DNA from: Aestuariibacter sp.
GTDB taxonomy: Bacteria; Pseudomonadota; Gammaproteobacteria; Enterobacterales; Alteromonadaceae
Direction of reading: 5' to 3'
Length of the DNA: 64,000 nucleotides
NCBI GenBank assembly: GCA_017794925.1
Contig: CP051238.1
Span: forward strand, 805,702-869,701
A program made the translations under genes and the position numbers. The notes below the pieces were generated by a model, which saw only the letters and a list, made by a program, of their open reading frames with translations, was not told the DNA's origin and ran no database searches. Of the stretch, positions 44,047 through 52,147 are shown piece by piece; the first letter of the stretch is position 1; each line of letters starts with the position of its first letter.

Positions 44047-44256
44047 TTAATACGGACGCGGGTTAGGTGTGATGAGACCGGTAGAAATTGCCAGTAAGAT
44101 GATCACTACGATGAGTGCTGAAGTCATCACCCTGCGTCCGATATATTTGCTCATGGGTTGGTGTTTGGGGTTGTTGCCTAACATGGCTTTCATGGCCAGG
44201 AACAGGTTAAACACCATAAACAACAACAAACCAACAATGACGATTTTGACGACCAT
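44047..44256 (-). CDS. DUF2909 twin-transmembrane protein
   Basis: The 69-residue protein has two helices (about 3-21 and 45-63) linked by MLGNNPKHQPMSKYIGRRV, fitting the DUF2909 family that sits beside oxidase assembly genes in many gammaproteobacteria (in Pseudomonas, between coxIII and SURF1). I start it at the ATG 44256-44254, with AGGAG eight bases upstream. That start codon and the SURF1 ATG (44255-44257) share the bases of one CATG on opposite strands. Its stop is three bases from the coxC stop. A role in oxidase assembly is inferred from position. Confidence 0.8.
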   Translation of the reverse strand: MVVKIVIVGLLLFMVFNLFLAMKAMLGNNPKHQPMSKYIGRRVMTSALIVVIILLAISTGLITPNPRPY

Positions 44257-45034
44257 GCAACTTACTCCTGCCAACGACAAATCCGAGCGCGTATCAGGTT
44301 CATCCTGGCCGGTTTTGGCAACCCTGATAACCGTGATTGCCGTTGCAGTCATGGTGTCCTTGGGTTGTTGGCAGCTTGCGCGTATGGATCAGAAACAACA
44401 ACGTTTACACAGCATAGCGCAAAAAGAGGCACAGGCGCCAATGCATGTTGCCCAAGCGCTGCAATCTTACAGCGAAGTCAGGGATATACCTGTGAACTTT
44501 ACTGCCCGGGTCGATGGTGACCGGGTTATTTTACTGGATAATCAAATTTATCAGGGTAAGCCCGGCTATGCCGTTATTGCGCCGGTACGTTCAGAAGGAC
44601 AACAGTTTTTAGTGAATTTAGGGTGGGTAGCGGCACCTGCTCAACGCGATCAACTCCCGGTCATTGTTATTCCATCGCAGCTTTTGTCTGTCGAAGGTGT
44701 AATTTCCGTACCGGGTAAAAACCGATTAATTTCCGAAACTACTACGCAGTTCAATACGTTTCCGTTGCGGCTGCAGCAAATTGATATAGCAACGCTTAAT
44801 CTTCAATGGGGCACATCCATGCCCAATATTCTTGTACAGCGACTAGCGTCTGAACCTGACCTGCCCGGTTTTACACCAAATTGGCAGGCGGTTGTTATGC
44901 CACCTGAAAAGCATCTTGGTTATGCTATTCAATGGTTTGGCCTTGCGCTCGCCGCTGTCGTTATCTTTTTTTCAGTGTTACTGCGGAGAGTAAAAAATAA
45001 TGACAACCATGGTACAGACACAAGAAAGACCTAA
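44255..45034 (+). CDS. SURF1 family oxidase assembly protein
   Basis: SURF1 helps insert heme a into subunit I. The 259-residue protein has the two expected transmembrane helices (about 18-38 and 232-252) around a periplasmic domain, with SLGCWQLARMDQKQQR, LLDNQIYQGKPGYAVIAPV and FLVNLGWVAAP as family signatures. The start is less certain. ATG 44255 gives the best N-terminus, but no clear ribosome site precedes it; an in-frame ATG lies at 44237, still inside the antisense DUF2909 gene. The 3' end overlaps the next gene by 35 bases. Confidence 0.88.
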   Translation: MQLTPANDKSERVSGSSWPVLATLITVIAVAVMVSLGCWQLARMDQKQQRLHSIAQKEAQAPMHVAQALQSYSEVRDIPVNFTARVDGDRVILLDNQIYQGKPGYAVIAPVRSEGQQFLVNLGWVAAPAQRDQLPVIVIPSQLLSVEGVISVPGKNRLISETTTQFNTFPLRLQQIDIATLNLQWGTSMPNILVQRLASEPDLPGFTPNWQAVVMPPEKHLGYAIQWFGLALAAVVIFFSVLLRRVKNNDNHGTDTRKT

Positions 45035-45572
45035 ACGCTCCCTCCTGATTATTTTTGCGGTATTTGTATTACCCGTATTACTGGCCAAGCTGGCCCTCGA
45101 TGGAAACTGGTTTGAGCGCGGTGCGACCAATCGCGGCGAACTATTACAGCCGGTTGTTTCACTAACACCCATGTTGGCAGAGCAGGCTCCCAATTGGCGA
45201 GTAATGTATGTCGTTCCGGCGATGTGCAATACCGAATGCGAAAACGCCATGTACGCAATACAACAGGTGTGGGTTGCGCTTGGAAAAGAGTCAGACAGAG
45301 CAAAACCCGCGGTGTTCTTAACCCCAGACAGCGACTCAGCGGCTACCGCTATGTTGGCTGAATATGCCCACATTGAAACGCTATCTGTTAACGCTGCACA
45401 GGCGACCACATTGAATAACAGTGAGTTGGCCAATCATGTTTTTATCGTTGATACCCAGGGCAATGCGATGTTGCGTTACCCGGTGTACGCATTACGTCAG
45501 GATGCCGTGATGGGCAGTCGCGACGTTCTGGCTGATTTGCGTAAGCTACTTAAACTATCACGTATCGGTTAA
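45000..45572 (+). CDS. Oxidase-cluster membrane-anchored protein of unknown function
   Basis: The 190-residue protein has one N-terminal helix (about 14-32) and a periplasmic domain with WRVMYVVPAMCNTECENAMYAIQQVW and VFIVDTQGNAMLRYPV. The CNTEC pair in a thioredoxin-like context recalls the SCO-type copper chaperones. The gene occupies the slot of Pseudomonas PA0111 between SURF1 and ctaA. GGAG lies 11 bases before ATG 45000. A role in copper or disulfide handling for the oxidase is inference. Confidence 0.75.
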   Translation: MTTMVQTQERPKRSLLIIFAVFVLPVLLAKLALDGNWFERGATNRGELLQPVVSLTPMLAEQAPNWRVMYVVPAMCNTECENAMYAIQQVWVALGKESDRAKPAVFLTPDSDSAATAMLAEYAHIETLSVNAAQATTLNNSELANHVFIVDTQGNAMLRYPVYALRQDAVMGSRDVLADLRKLLKLSRIG

Positions 45573-45581
45573 GGAGTGGCT

Positions 45582-46559
45582 ATGCGAAAACTGGTTGGTT
45601 TCAGCATCATACTTGCGGTTGTGGTGATTGTACTGGGCGCATACACACGATTGACTGACGCGGGTCTGGGTTGCCCGGATTGGCCTGGCTGTTATGGGCA
45701 CTTAACTGTGCCGGAAGCCGACCACCATGTTGAGGCAGCAAACGAGGCCTATCCGGAGCGGCCTGTCGAAGCGCACAAGGCGTGGAATGAAATGATTCAC
45801 CGCTATTTTGCCGGCTCTCTGGGGCTGTGTATTTTGGCTATTGCCATTATCGCATTCATTAAACGGGAGCCGGACAGGCCACTTAAATTACCCATGTTGT
45901 TGCTGGGGCTGGTGACGTTTCAAGCTCTGCTAGGCATGTGGACGGTGACCTTAAATTTATTGCCGGTGGTCGTAATGGGGCATCTGCTTGGTGGTTTCAG
46001 TGTGCTCACCTGTTTGTTTCTTTTATATCTGCGTCTGTCGGCATTCCGCATCGGCTACGTTAACGAGAGGGTAAAGCGATATGCGGGGTTTGCTGCCCTG
46101 GGTGTTGTTGTACTGGTTACGCAGATTGCGCTGGGTGGATGGACTTCTGCAAATTACGCTGCACTAGCCTGTACCCAGTTTCCGGTCTGTGAAGGCGACT
46201 GGATGACCAATATTGACCTTCATGGCGCTTACAGCGTCCCGGAAGCAGACAACTACGAATTTGGTGCACACAGTTATCCTGAACGCATGACCATGCATAT
46301 CGTGCATCGCTTTGGGGCGATCGTTACCTTGCTGTATTTAAGCTGGCTCGCTTTTACGTTGTATCGTCGCTCGGGTTCCCGGGTGATCAGGCAGGCTGTC
46401 ATGGTCATGGGCGCAGTACTGGCGCTGCAGGTGGGTCTGGGGATCAGCAATGTGGTTTTTAGCCTGCCACTCAGTGTCGCAGTGTTGCATAACGCAATTG
46501 CTGCTTGTTTATTGTTGGTGTTGGTAATGATTACCTACACCTTGTATCGAAAAGTGTAG
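45582..46559 (+). CDS. ctaA: Heme A synthase
   Basis: CtaA/Cox15 oxidises the C8 methyl of heme O to make heme A in the inner membrane. The 325-residue protein has about eight helices in two similar halves. Paired histidines occur in EMIHRYFAG, VMGHLLGG, MHIVHRFGA and AVLHNAIA, and the N-terminal GAYTRLTDAGLGCPDWPGC is diagnostic. I start it at ATG 45582, five bases after AAGGAG, not at the overlapping GTG 45576. Confidence 0.95.
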   Translation: MRKLVGFSIILAVVVIVLGAYTRLTDAGLGCPDWPGCYGHLTVPEADHHVEAANEAYPERPVEAHKAWNEMIHRYFAGSLGLCILAIAIIAFIKREPDRPLKLPMLLLGLVTFQALLGMWTVTLNLLPVVVMGHLLGGFSVLTCLFLLYLRLSAFRIGYVNERVKRYAGFAALGVVVLVTQIALGGWTSANYAALACTQFPVCEGDWMTNIDLHGAYSVPEADNYEFGAHSYPERMTMHIVHRFGAIVTLLYLSWLAFTLYRRSGSRVIRQAVMVMGAVLALQVGLGISNVVFSLPLSVAVLHNAIAACLLLVLVMITYTLYRKV

Positions 46560-46568
46560 GAGGCTGTT

Positions 46569-47498
46569 ATGGCTAAATCCACAACGCTGTCTGACAGTTC
46601 TTCATCAGTAAAGGCATCAACAGCCTGGCGCGCATCCTGGCGCAACTATTATGAAATGACCAAGCCAAGGGTGGTGATGTTGTTGTTGTTGACTGCCCTG
46701 GTTGGTATGTGTCTGGCGACACCCGGTTGGGTGCCGCTGAGTACGCTAATCGCCGGTCTGGGAGGTATTGGTTTGTTGGCGAGCGCTGCGGCGGTCATTA
46801 ATCACGTGGTCGACCATAAAATTGACAGCCAGATGGCGCGCACGTTTAATCGCCCTGTGGCGAAAGGCAAAGTCAGCGTGAATAACGCCTTGGTGTTCTC
46901 ATTTGTGCTGGCAACGGTTGGTTATGTTGCGTTGGAATTGTGGGTAAACCGATTAACCGCTTTGCTGACGCTTGCTAGTCTGGTGGGCTATGCCGTGGTT
47001 TATACCATGTTCCTGAAGCGCGCTACGCCACAAAATATTGTGATTGGTGGCCTTGCTGGTGCGGCGCCGCCGTTGTTGGGCTGGACAGCCGTAACGGGTC
47101 AGGTCGATGCCTATGCGCTATTGCTGGTGCTAATTGTTTTTACCTGGACACCGCCGCATTTCTGGGCACTGGCCATTCATCGTGAAAAGGATTATGCAAA
47201 AGCGAAAGTACCCATGTTGCCCGTCACGCACGGTGTGGAATTCACCAAAACCTGTGTGGTGTTATATACCGTGTTATTGTGTCTGGTTTGCCTGTTGCCC
47301 TATCTGATTGGTGAAGCGCATTTACTGTATCTGCTGGGGTCTTCTGCGCTTAACGCGGGCTTTATGTACTATGCATTAAAGCTGAAGTATGCGGCCGACC
47401 AGCACACGGCGATGGCAACTTTTAAGTTCTCAATTATTCATCTCATGGTATTGTTTGTTGTATTACTGGCTGATCACTACATACCATTAACACTATGA
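46569..47498 (+). CDS. ctaB: Heme O synthase (protoheme IX farnesyltransferase)
   Basis: CtaB/Cox10 attaches a farnesyl group to heme B, giving heme O for CtaA. The 309-residue UbiA-family membrane protein has about eight helices. It shows the prenyltransferase motif [19 protein letters not shown], the [18 protein letters not shown] start and [19 protein letters not shown] in the second half. Its stop overlaps the SCO gene by four bases. Confidence 0.95.
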   Translation: MAKSTTLSDSSSSVKASTAWRASWRNYYEMTKPRVVMLLLLTALVGMCLATPGWVPLSTLIAGLGGIGLLASAAAVINHVVDHKIDSQMARTFNRPVAKGKVSVNNALVFSFVLATVGYVALELWVNRLTALLTLASLVGYAVVYTMFLKRATPQNIVIGGLAGAAPPLLGWTAVTGQVDAYALLLVLIVFTWTPPHFWALAIHREKDYAKAKVPMLPVTHGVEFTKTCVVLYTVLLCLVCLLPYLIGEAHLLYLLGSSALNAGFMYYALKLKYAADQHTAMATFKFSIIHLMVLFVVLLADHYIPLTL

Positions 47499-48148
47499 GT
47501 CAAAAAATCTGGGTCGTACTTGCAGGCATAGTGGCATTGTCTGCAGGTGCGTTCGTTGCTGTCGTCAAACCCTTTAATTCCTCTACGCCTGAGCCAGAAT
47601 ACTTTCAGTATTTTCCTGAGCCCAGAGTACTCGCTGATATAAGCCTGGTTAATCAGGGTAACTCACCGGTAGACAATCGTGTTTTTGAGGAACACTGGAG
47701 CTTATTATTTTTGGGCTATACCTACTGCCCGGATATCTGTCCAACCACAATGGCAGCGCTTGGACGGATCTACCCGGAGTTAAAAAAAATTGGTACAGAT
47801 TCGCCAATTCAGGTAGTGTTTGTGTCGGTAGATCCCCAACGAGATACACCAGAAAGACTGGCTTCGTATGTTGAGTACTTTAATCCTGAGTTTGTGGCAC
47901 TTACCGGAGAGCATGCTCAACTATTTCCGTTTGTACGTTCCCTTGGCCTTATGTATGCTATTGCGGAAAGTACGGACAACCCCAACTATCTGGTCGACCA
48001 TAGTGCATCCGTTGTGGTCATCGATCCGCAAGGGCGGGCCGTAGGGCGATTTAAACCAAAGTATACTCCCGGTGAACTCGCCATCAGTGATAGCATACAA
48101 ATTGCTAAAGATTTGCCTTTAATAATAGGTAATTACAAGAATAATTAA
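47495..48148 (+). CDS. SCO1/SenC copper chaperone
   Basis: SCO proteins deliver copper to the CuA site of subunit II. The 217-residue protein has one N-terminal membrane helix and a thioredoxin-like periplasmic domain. The copper ligands are Cys78 and Cys82 ([11 protein letters not shown]) and His169 ([11 protein letters not shown]); [16 protein letters not shown] is typical. It is the last of the oxidase genes and overlaps both ctaB and the following GNAT gene. Confidence 0.93.
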   Translation: MSQKIWVVLAGIVALSAGAFVAVVKPFNSSTPEPEYFQYFPEPRVLADISLVNQGNSPVDNRVFEEHWSLLFLGYTYCPDICPTTMAALGRIYPELKKIGTDSPIQVVFVSVDPQRDTPERLASYVEYFNPEFVALTGEHAQLFPFVRSLGLMYAIAESTDNPNYLVDHSASVVVIDPQGRAVGRFKPKYTPGELAISDSIQIAKDLPLIIGNYKNN

Positions 48149-48762
48149 TGCCATGTTGTAGTGTTGTACGTAACGCCAGATTGGATGATGGCGGCGTTAC
48201 CGTCCCACTTCTGTTTGATGCAGGTAAGCACTTACTCACAGAGGTTTTTGGTCTGGGCAACGCTCAAGTTGCACTGGATTACCTTTCTTTTGCCTGGAAA
48301 AAAGGCGGCGGCCAATATGGCAGCGAGAATCACTGGGTAGCGGAAACCGACGGTGAAGTGACCGGATTAATTAGCTGCTGGCACAGTCACCTTCCTGAAG
48401 ACTTCGACCGCGTTACACTCCAATCCATTGTAGATTTTTACGGTATCGATACGGCGCTGGATGTTGTGTTGAAATCGCAGATGTACATGGCGGTTATTGA
48501 ACCGCCTATGTTTATGGAGATGGGCGTAGGTCATATTGCTGTTGTAGATTCTGCCCGGCGTAAAGGTGTCGGGGCTGCTCTGATAAAACACATGGAAGAC
48601 AAAGCCCGAAAACTGAAGAAAAACGCAGTGGTGCTCAATTGTGAAGTGGACAACCACGGTGCTATTCAGTTTTATCAGAAAATGGGTTACGCAGAGCACC
48701 GTGTCAATGACCGTTTTATCCAAATGATCCGCGCAATCCCACTCAATACTTCGTCATTCTAG
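48148..48762 (+). CDS. GNAT-family N-acetyltransferase
   Basis: The 204-residue protein has a GNAT acetyl-CoA site in VGHIAVVDSARRKGVGAALIKHMEDKA (about 131-157; the R-x-x-G-V-G-A signature is visible) and a terminal FYQKMGYAEHRVNDRF. The substrate is unknown. Its ATG shares one base with the SCO stop (TAATG), so it is probably translated from the oxidase transcript, though a functional link is not evident. Confidence 0.85.
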   Translation: MPCCSVVRNARLDDGGVTVPLLFDAGKHLLTEVFGLGNAQVALDYLSFAWKKGGGQYGSENHWVAETDGEVTGLISCWHSHLPEDFDRVTLQSIVDFYGIDTALDVVLKSQMYMAVIEPPMFMEMGVGHIAVVDSARRKGVGAALIKHMEDKARKLKKNAVVLNCEVDNHGAIQFYQKMGYAEHRVNDRFIQMIRAIPLNTSSF

Positions 48763-48775
48763 CTATAGACTGAGG

Positions 48776-49861
48776 TTAGTCTGGATATTTCCCGTTCTTG
48801 TCGGCTCTGAAAAACGGCGTCGAATACCAAAAATAACGCCCGCTCATTGTGGATGAAGGGGCCGTGCAGTTCACTCTGGAACGGCCTACCGGAAGTGCGG
48901 TATTAATTTCAAAACTAAAGCGGTTGTTTTCCACCGTGACAGGCAACGTATCACCCTGGTAAAAACAGGTAACCTGGGCAATGCGCAGTTGCTTAGCCAC
49001 TTTTTCGTCAAGAGTGACGGTTACCGGCTGAGGTATCTGGGCGCTGGTTAGCGCTGGATCGGTCAGTGATACATTGACTACCGGCATTGCGAAGCTCGCC
49101 ATTTTCGTTTTCAGCGTAGACAGCTTGGCATACGGGCCAGCTGCCGGAAATCTGGGGATCGCAGATAAATTCGAAAACGGGCCTACTGCACCGGAATGCT
49201 GACCAAATCCAATATAGCCCTGCTCTTGCAGCTTGTTCGCCAGGGCTTCGTTGTATTCGCCAAATGGGTAAGCCAGATACTTTAGTGATTCACCGATCTG
49301 CGCGGTGATTTGTGCTTCTGCGTCGGTTACATTTTTCCATACGCGGCTCAACCACTGCTGCTCATTTTCACCGGCGTTTTTCTCTAACATATGCAGGTGG
49401 TCCAGCGTGTGATTAGCAAAGGTTACGCCTTCCTTGTGCATGGTTTTCACTGTATCCCAGGTCAACTGGTTCGACTGAACCCCAATCACTGACGGGTTTA
49501 TAAATACGGTGTAGGGAAAGCCGTACTTTGTCAGTAAAGGATGCGCGTGTTCATAAATATTGTTGTAGCCGTCGTCAAACGTGATAGCGAGGGCGTTGTC
49601 GGGCAAAGGAGTATTGCGCTTAGCCGCTTCAACAATGTCCTGCAGTGGAAAAACGACGTAGTTTTCCTTAATAAACGCCAGATGCTCTGCAAATTCGGCT
49701 GGGGTAACAGAAGTACTACGCGGCGTATTGTCGGCTACGTGGTGGTATAACAGAATCACAGCACCGACATTTTTCAGTTCTTTCGCCTGTGCCACGTTGA
49801 GAGCGGTGGTAAAGCCCCATATCAACATCGAGATACCCAAGGCTCTCATGATAGACTGCAT
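48776..49861 (-). CDS. Polysaccharide deacetylase family protein, secreted
   Basis: The 361-residue protein has a signal peptide (cleavage near AQA-KEL) and a NodB-type carbohydrate esterase 4 domain: LLYHHVAD (38-45), AITFDDGY (92-99, Asp96/Asp97) and HTLDH (151-155), which supply the catalytic Asp and metal His residues. A C-terminal beta domain of about 120 residues follows. Members deacetylate peptidoglycan, chitin-like or biofilm polysaccharides. It is divergent from the MATE gene, 27 bases away. Confidence 0.87.
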   Translation of the reverse strand: MQSIMRALGISMLIWGFTTALNVAQAKELKNVGAVILLYHHVADNTPRSTSVTPAEFAEHLAFIKENYVVFPLQDIVEAAKRNTPLPDNALAITFDDGYNNIYEHAHPLLTKYGFPYTVFINPSVIGVQSNQLTWDTVKTMHKEGVTFANHTLDHLHMLEKNAGENEQQWLSRVWKNVTDAEAQITAQIGESLKYLAYPFGEYNEALANKLQEQGYIGFGQHSGAVGPFSNLSAIPRFPAAGPYAKLSTLKTKMASFAMPVVNVSLTDPALTSAQIPQPVTVTLDEKVAKQLRIAQVTCFYQGDTLPVTVENNRFSFEINTALPVGRSRVNCTAPSSTMSGRYFWYSTPFFRADKNGKYPD

Positions 49862-49888
49862 GCATTCTCCTTATTTTTTCGGACAGTT

Positions 49889-51220
49889 GTGACCCACGCT
49901 GCTTACTTACAACGGGGTTTGCCCGCTCATATTACTCTGATCACCTTAGCGGTGCCCATGATCCTGGCTAACATTACCACGCCCTTATTGGGTTTGGTAG
50001 ACACGGCAGTAATGGGACATATGGATGCGTCGGCGCCACTGGCTGGCGCGTCAATTGGCGGACTCATTCTGACTCAAATTTATTGGGTTTGTGGCTTTCT
50101 GCGAATGTCAGCGACAGGATTGAGTGCCCAGGCCAGAGGAAAGCGAAGCCACGAAGACATTGCTAAAACGTTCTACCAAACCGCGTTTGTCGGTCTGACA
50201 ATTGGACTCATGCTATGGGTTTTCCAGCAACCCGTTTTGTGGGCGGGTCTGGCACTCACCGCGCCCTCCGAGGTTGTCTCCGAATTTGCTGAAAGCTACT
50301 TCAATGTTCGCGTGTGGGGCGCACCAGCGGCGTTAACGAATGTTGCGCTGATTGGTTGGCTGGTGGGGCAACAGAAAACCCGCGCAGTACTTATTATTCA
50401 GGTGATTGGAAATCTGTTGAACGCGGGCCTGGATTTATTATTTGTCTGGTCTCTCGATATGGAGGTGGAAGGTGTCGCGCTGGCAAGCGTGATCGCTGAA
50501 TACACGATGGCTATGTTGGGACTGTTTATCGCCCTCAGACACATCAACGGCGTGAAACCGGCCTGGTACTGGTTTAGCCGCAGTGCCCAAAAAGTGTTGA
50601 TGAAATTAAACGGCGATATGTTTTTACGCAATCTTGCACTGCAAGGGTGTTTAGCGTTTCTCACTATTCAGGGGGCGCGTTATGGTGAAACGGCTACCGC
50701 CGTAAACGCCATTTTGATGCAGTTTTTTGTGCTAATTGCGCTTGGCTTGGATGGCATTGCTTACGCTGTTGAAGCCACCGTAGGGGAAGCGGCAGGAGCA
50801 AATAGTAAAGATGGTGTAGTCAGGCAGACACACAGGGGGCTGGTGTGGTCGAGCGTGGTCGCTATTTTTTATGCGCTGGCCTTTTATGTCTTCGGTGAGA
50901 ATATTATCCAGCTACTTACTGATATCAAAGCACTGCAATTAGCGGCTCAACCCTATTTATCACTCATGGTGCTGCTGCCTTTATTGGCCCATTGGTGCTT
51001 TTTGTTCGACGGGGTGTTTGTTGGGCTTACACGCGCTAAATCAATGCGTAATACTATGATTATCAGCGCGTTAGTGGTGTATTTTCCGGTATGGTTCGTA
51101 TTGCGCGAAGCCGGTAATGAAGCTTTATGGTGGTCGCTACTGGCTTTTCTGCTGGCAAGAGGAGTAACCCTGGGTGGAAGCTTTTATTGGTATTATGTCA
51201 GGGCCGGCGACCGGGATTAA
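49889..51220 (+). CDS. MATE-family efflux transporter (DinF-like)
   Basis: The 443-residue protein has about 12 membrane segments and MATE features: ITLAVPMILANITTPLLGLVDTAVMGHMD at the start (shown in part), GASIGGLILTQIYWVCGFLRMSATGLSAQARG, and EATVGEAAGANSKDG. DinF-type MATE proteins export toxic organic compounds with Na+ or H+. Translation begins at GTG 49889, with only a weak GGACAG before it. The 3' end overlaps a minus-strand small gene by 23 bases. Confidence 0.88.
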   Translation: MTHAAYLQRGLPAHITLITLAVPMILANITTPLLGLVDTAVMGHMDASAPLAGASIGGLILTQIYWVCGFLRMSATGLSAQARGKRSHEDIAKTFYQTAFVGLTIGLMLWVFQQPVLWAGLALTAPSEVVSEFAESYFNVRVWGAPAALTNVALIGWLVGQQKTRAVLIIQVIGNLLNAGLDLLFVWSLDMEVEGVALASVIAEYTMAMLGLFIALRHINGVKPAWYWFSRSAQKVLMKLNGDMFLRNLALQGCLAFLTIQGARYGETATAVNAILMQFFVLIALGLDGIAYAVEATVGEAAGANSKDGVVRQTHRGLVWSSVVAIFYALAFYVFGENIIQLLTDIKALQLAAQPYLSLMVLLPLLAHWCFLFDGVFVGLTRAKSMRNTMIISALVVYFPVWFVLREAGNEALWWSLLAFLLARGVTLGGSFYWYYVRAGDRD

Positions 51221-51422
51221 TGTTTTTGGTCAGTCTGAACCACAGAAGTGCCAGGTAACCGGACATCGCCCACACAAATCCGCATAACAACACTGCGAGA
51301 CCTACATAATACAGTGGTAGCCACCACCAGGCACCGGCTACCATCGTAGTGAAACCCAGGGCAAACAGGATTAAGCCCTGGGTAAATCGTTGCCAGCCTT
51401 TGGGTGGGGTTACCGTATCCAT
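51198..51422 (-). CDS. Small two-helix membrane protein
   Basis: I do not recognise this 74-residue protein. It has two hydrophobic segments (about 14-32 and 34-62) between a polar N-terminus and a basic tail (RLTKNINPGRRP). Its stop lies inside the 3' end of the MATE gene, and nfuA is 20 bases upstream on the same strand, so it is probably transcribed with nfuA. Length and composition favour a real gene. Confidence 0.55.
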   Translation of the reverse strand: MDTVTPPKGWQRFTQGLILFALGFTTMVAGAWWWLPLYYVGLAVLLCGFVWAMSGYLALLWFRLTKNINPGRRP

Positions 51423-51442
51423 GCGCCGTGCAGACAGGTCAG

Positions 51443-52021
51443 TTAGTAGTAGGAGTGTTCGCCTGCAGTGTGCTCGGTGGCATCACGTACGCCTTTAATT
51501 TCGCCGGCAAATTGGTCAAGCATCTGCTTTTCGATGCCTTCTTTCAGGGTCACGTCTACCATTGAACAACCGTTACAGCCACCACCGAATTGCAGAATGA
51601 CATAGCCTTCTTCGGTCACTTCAAGCAGTACGACTTTACCGCCGTGGTTGGCCAGTTGAGGATTGATTTCTGATTCAATCATGTAGTTAATACGTTCAAC
51701 CAGTGGCGCATCATCGGCGACTTTACGTGCTTTTGCGTTCGGTGCCTTTAGCGTCAGTTGCGAGCCCATCTGATCCGTGACATAGTCAATTTCGGCCTCT
51801 TCCAGGTAAGGTACGCTTTCTTCGTCTACAATGGCTTCAAAGCCATCGTATGGCAAACGCATATCAGTGGGTTCAACCGCGTCCGGTGGGCAGTAAGACA
51901 CGCCACACTCTGCGGTTGACGTACCTGGATTGACCACAAACACCCGAATATTTGTGCCAGACTCCTGGTTAGCCAGTAGCTTAACAAAGTGAGCCTGAGC
52001 CTCTGTAGATATTGAGATCAT
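51443..52021 (-). CDS. nfuA: Fe-S biogenesis protein NfuA
   Basis: NfuA carries and delivers 4Fe-4S clusters, important under oxidative stress and iron limitation. The 192-residue protein is nearly as long as E. coli NfuA and shares its start MISIS, an A-type N-terminal domain ([30 protein letters not shown]) and a C-terminal Nfu domain with Cys149 and Cys152 in [19 protein letters not shown] choose ATG 52021, with AGGA seven bases upstream, over the ATG at 52042. Confidence 0.96.
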   Translation of the reverse strand: MISISTEAQAHFVKLLANQESGTNIRVFVVNPGTSTAECGVSYCPPDAVEPTDMRLPYDGFEAIVDEESVPYLEEAEIDYVTDQMGSQLTLKAPNAKARKVADDAPLVERINYMIESEINPQLANHGGKVVLLEVTEEGYVILQFGGGCNGCSMVDVTLKEGIEKQMLDQFAGEIKGVRDATEHTAGEHSYY

Positions 52022-52147
52022 GATAGAGTCCTGCATAATCAAAGAATTGTGGGTATGATAACAAATTTACTTGAGTAAAACACTCGGGTATTAAAGATAT
52101 TCAGACCAAATACACGACAGAAAGATAGTACAAGGCCAAGTAATACA

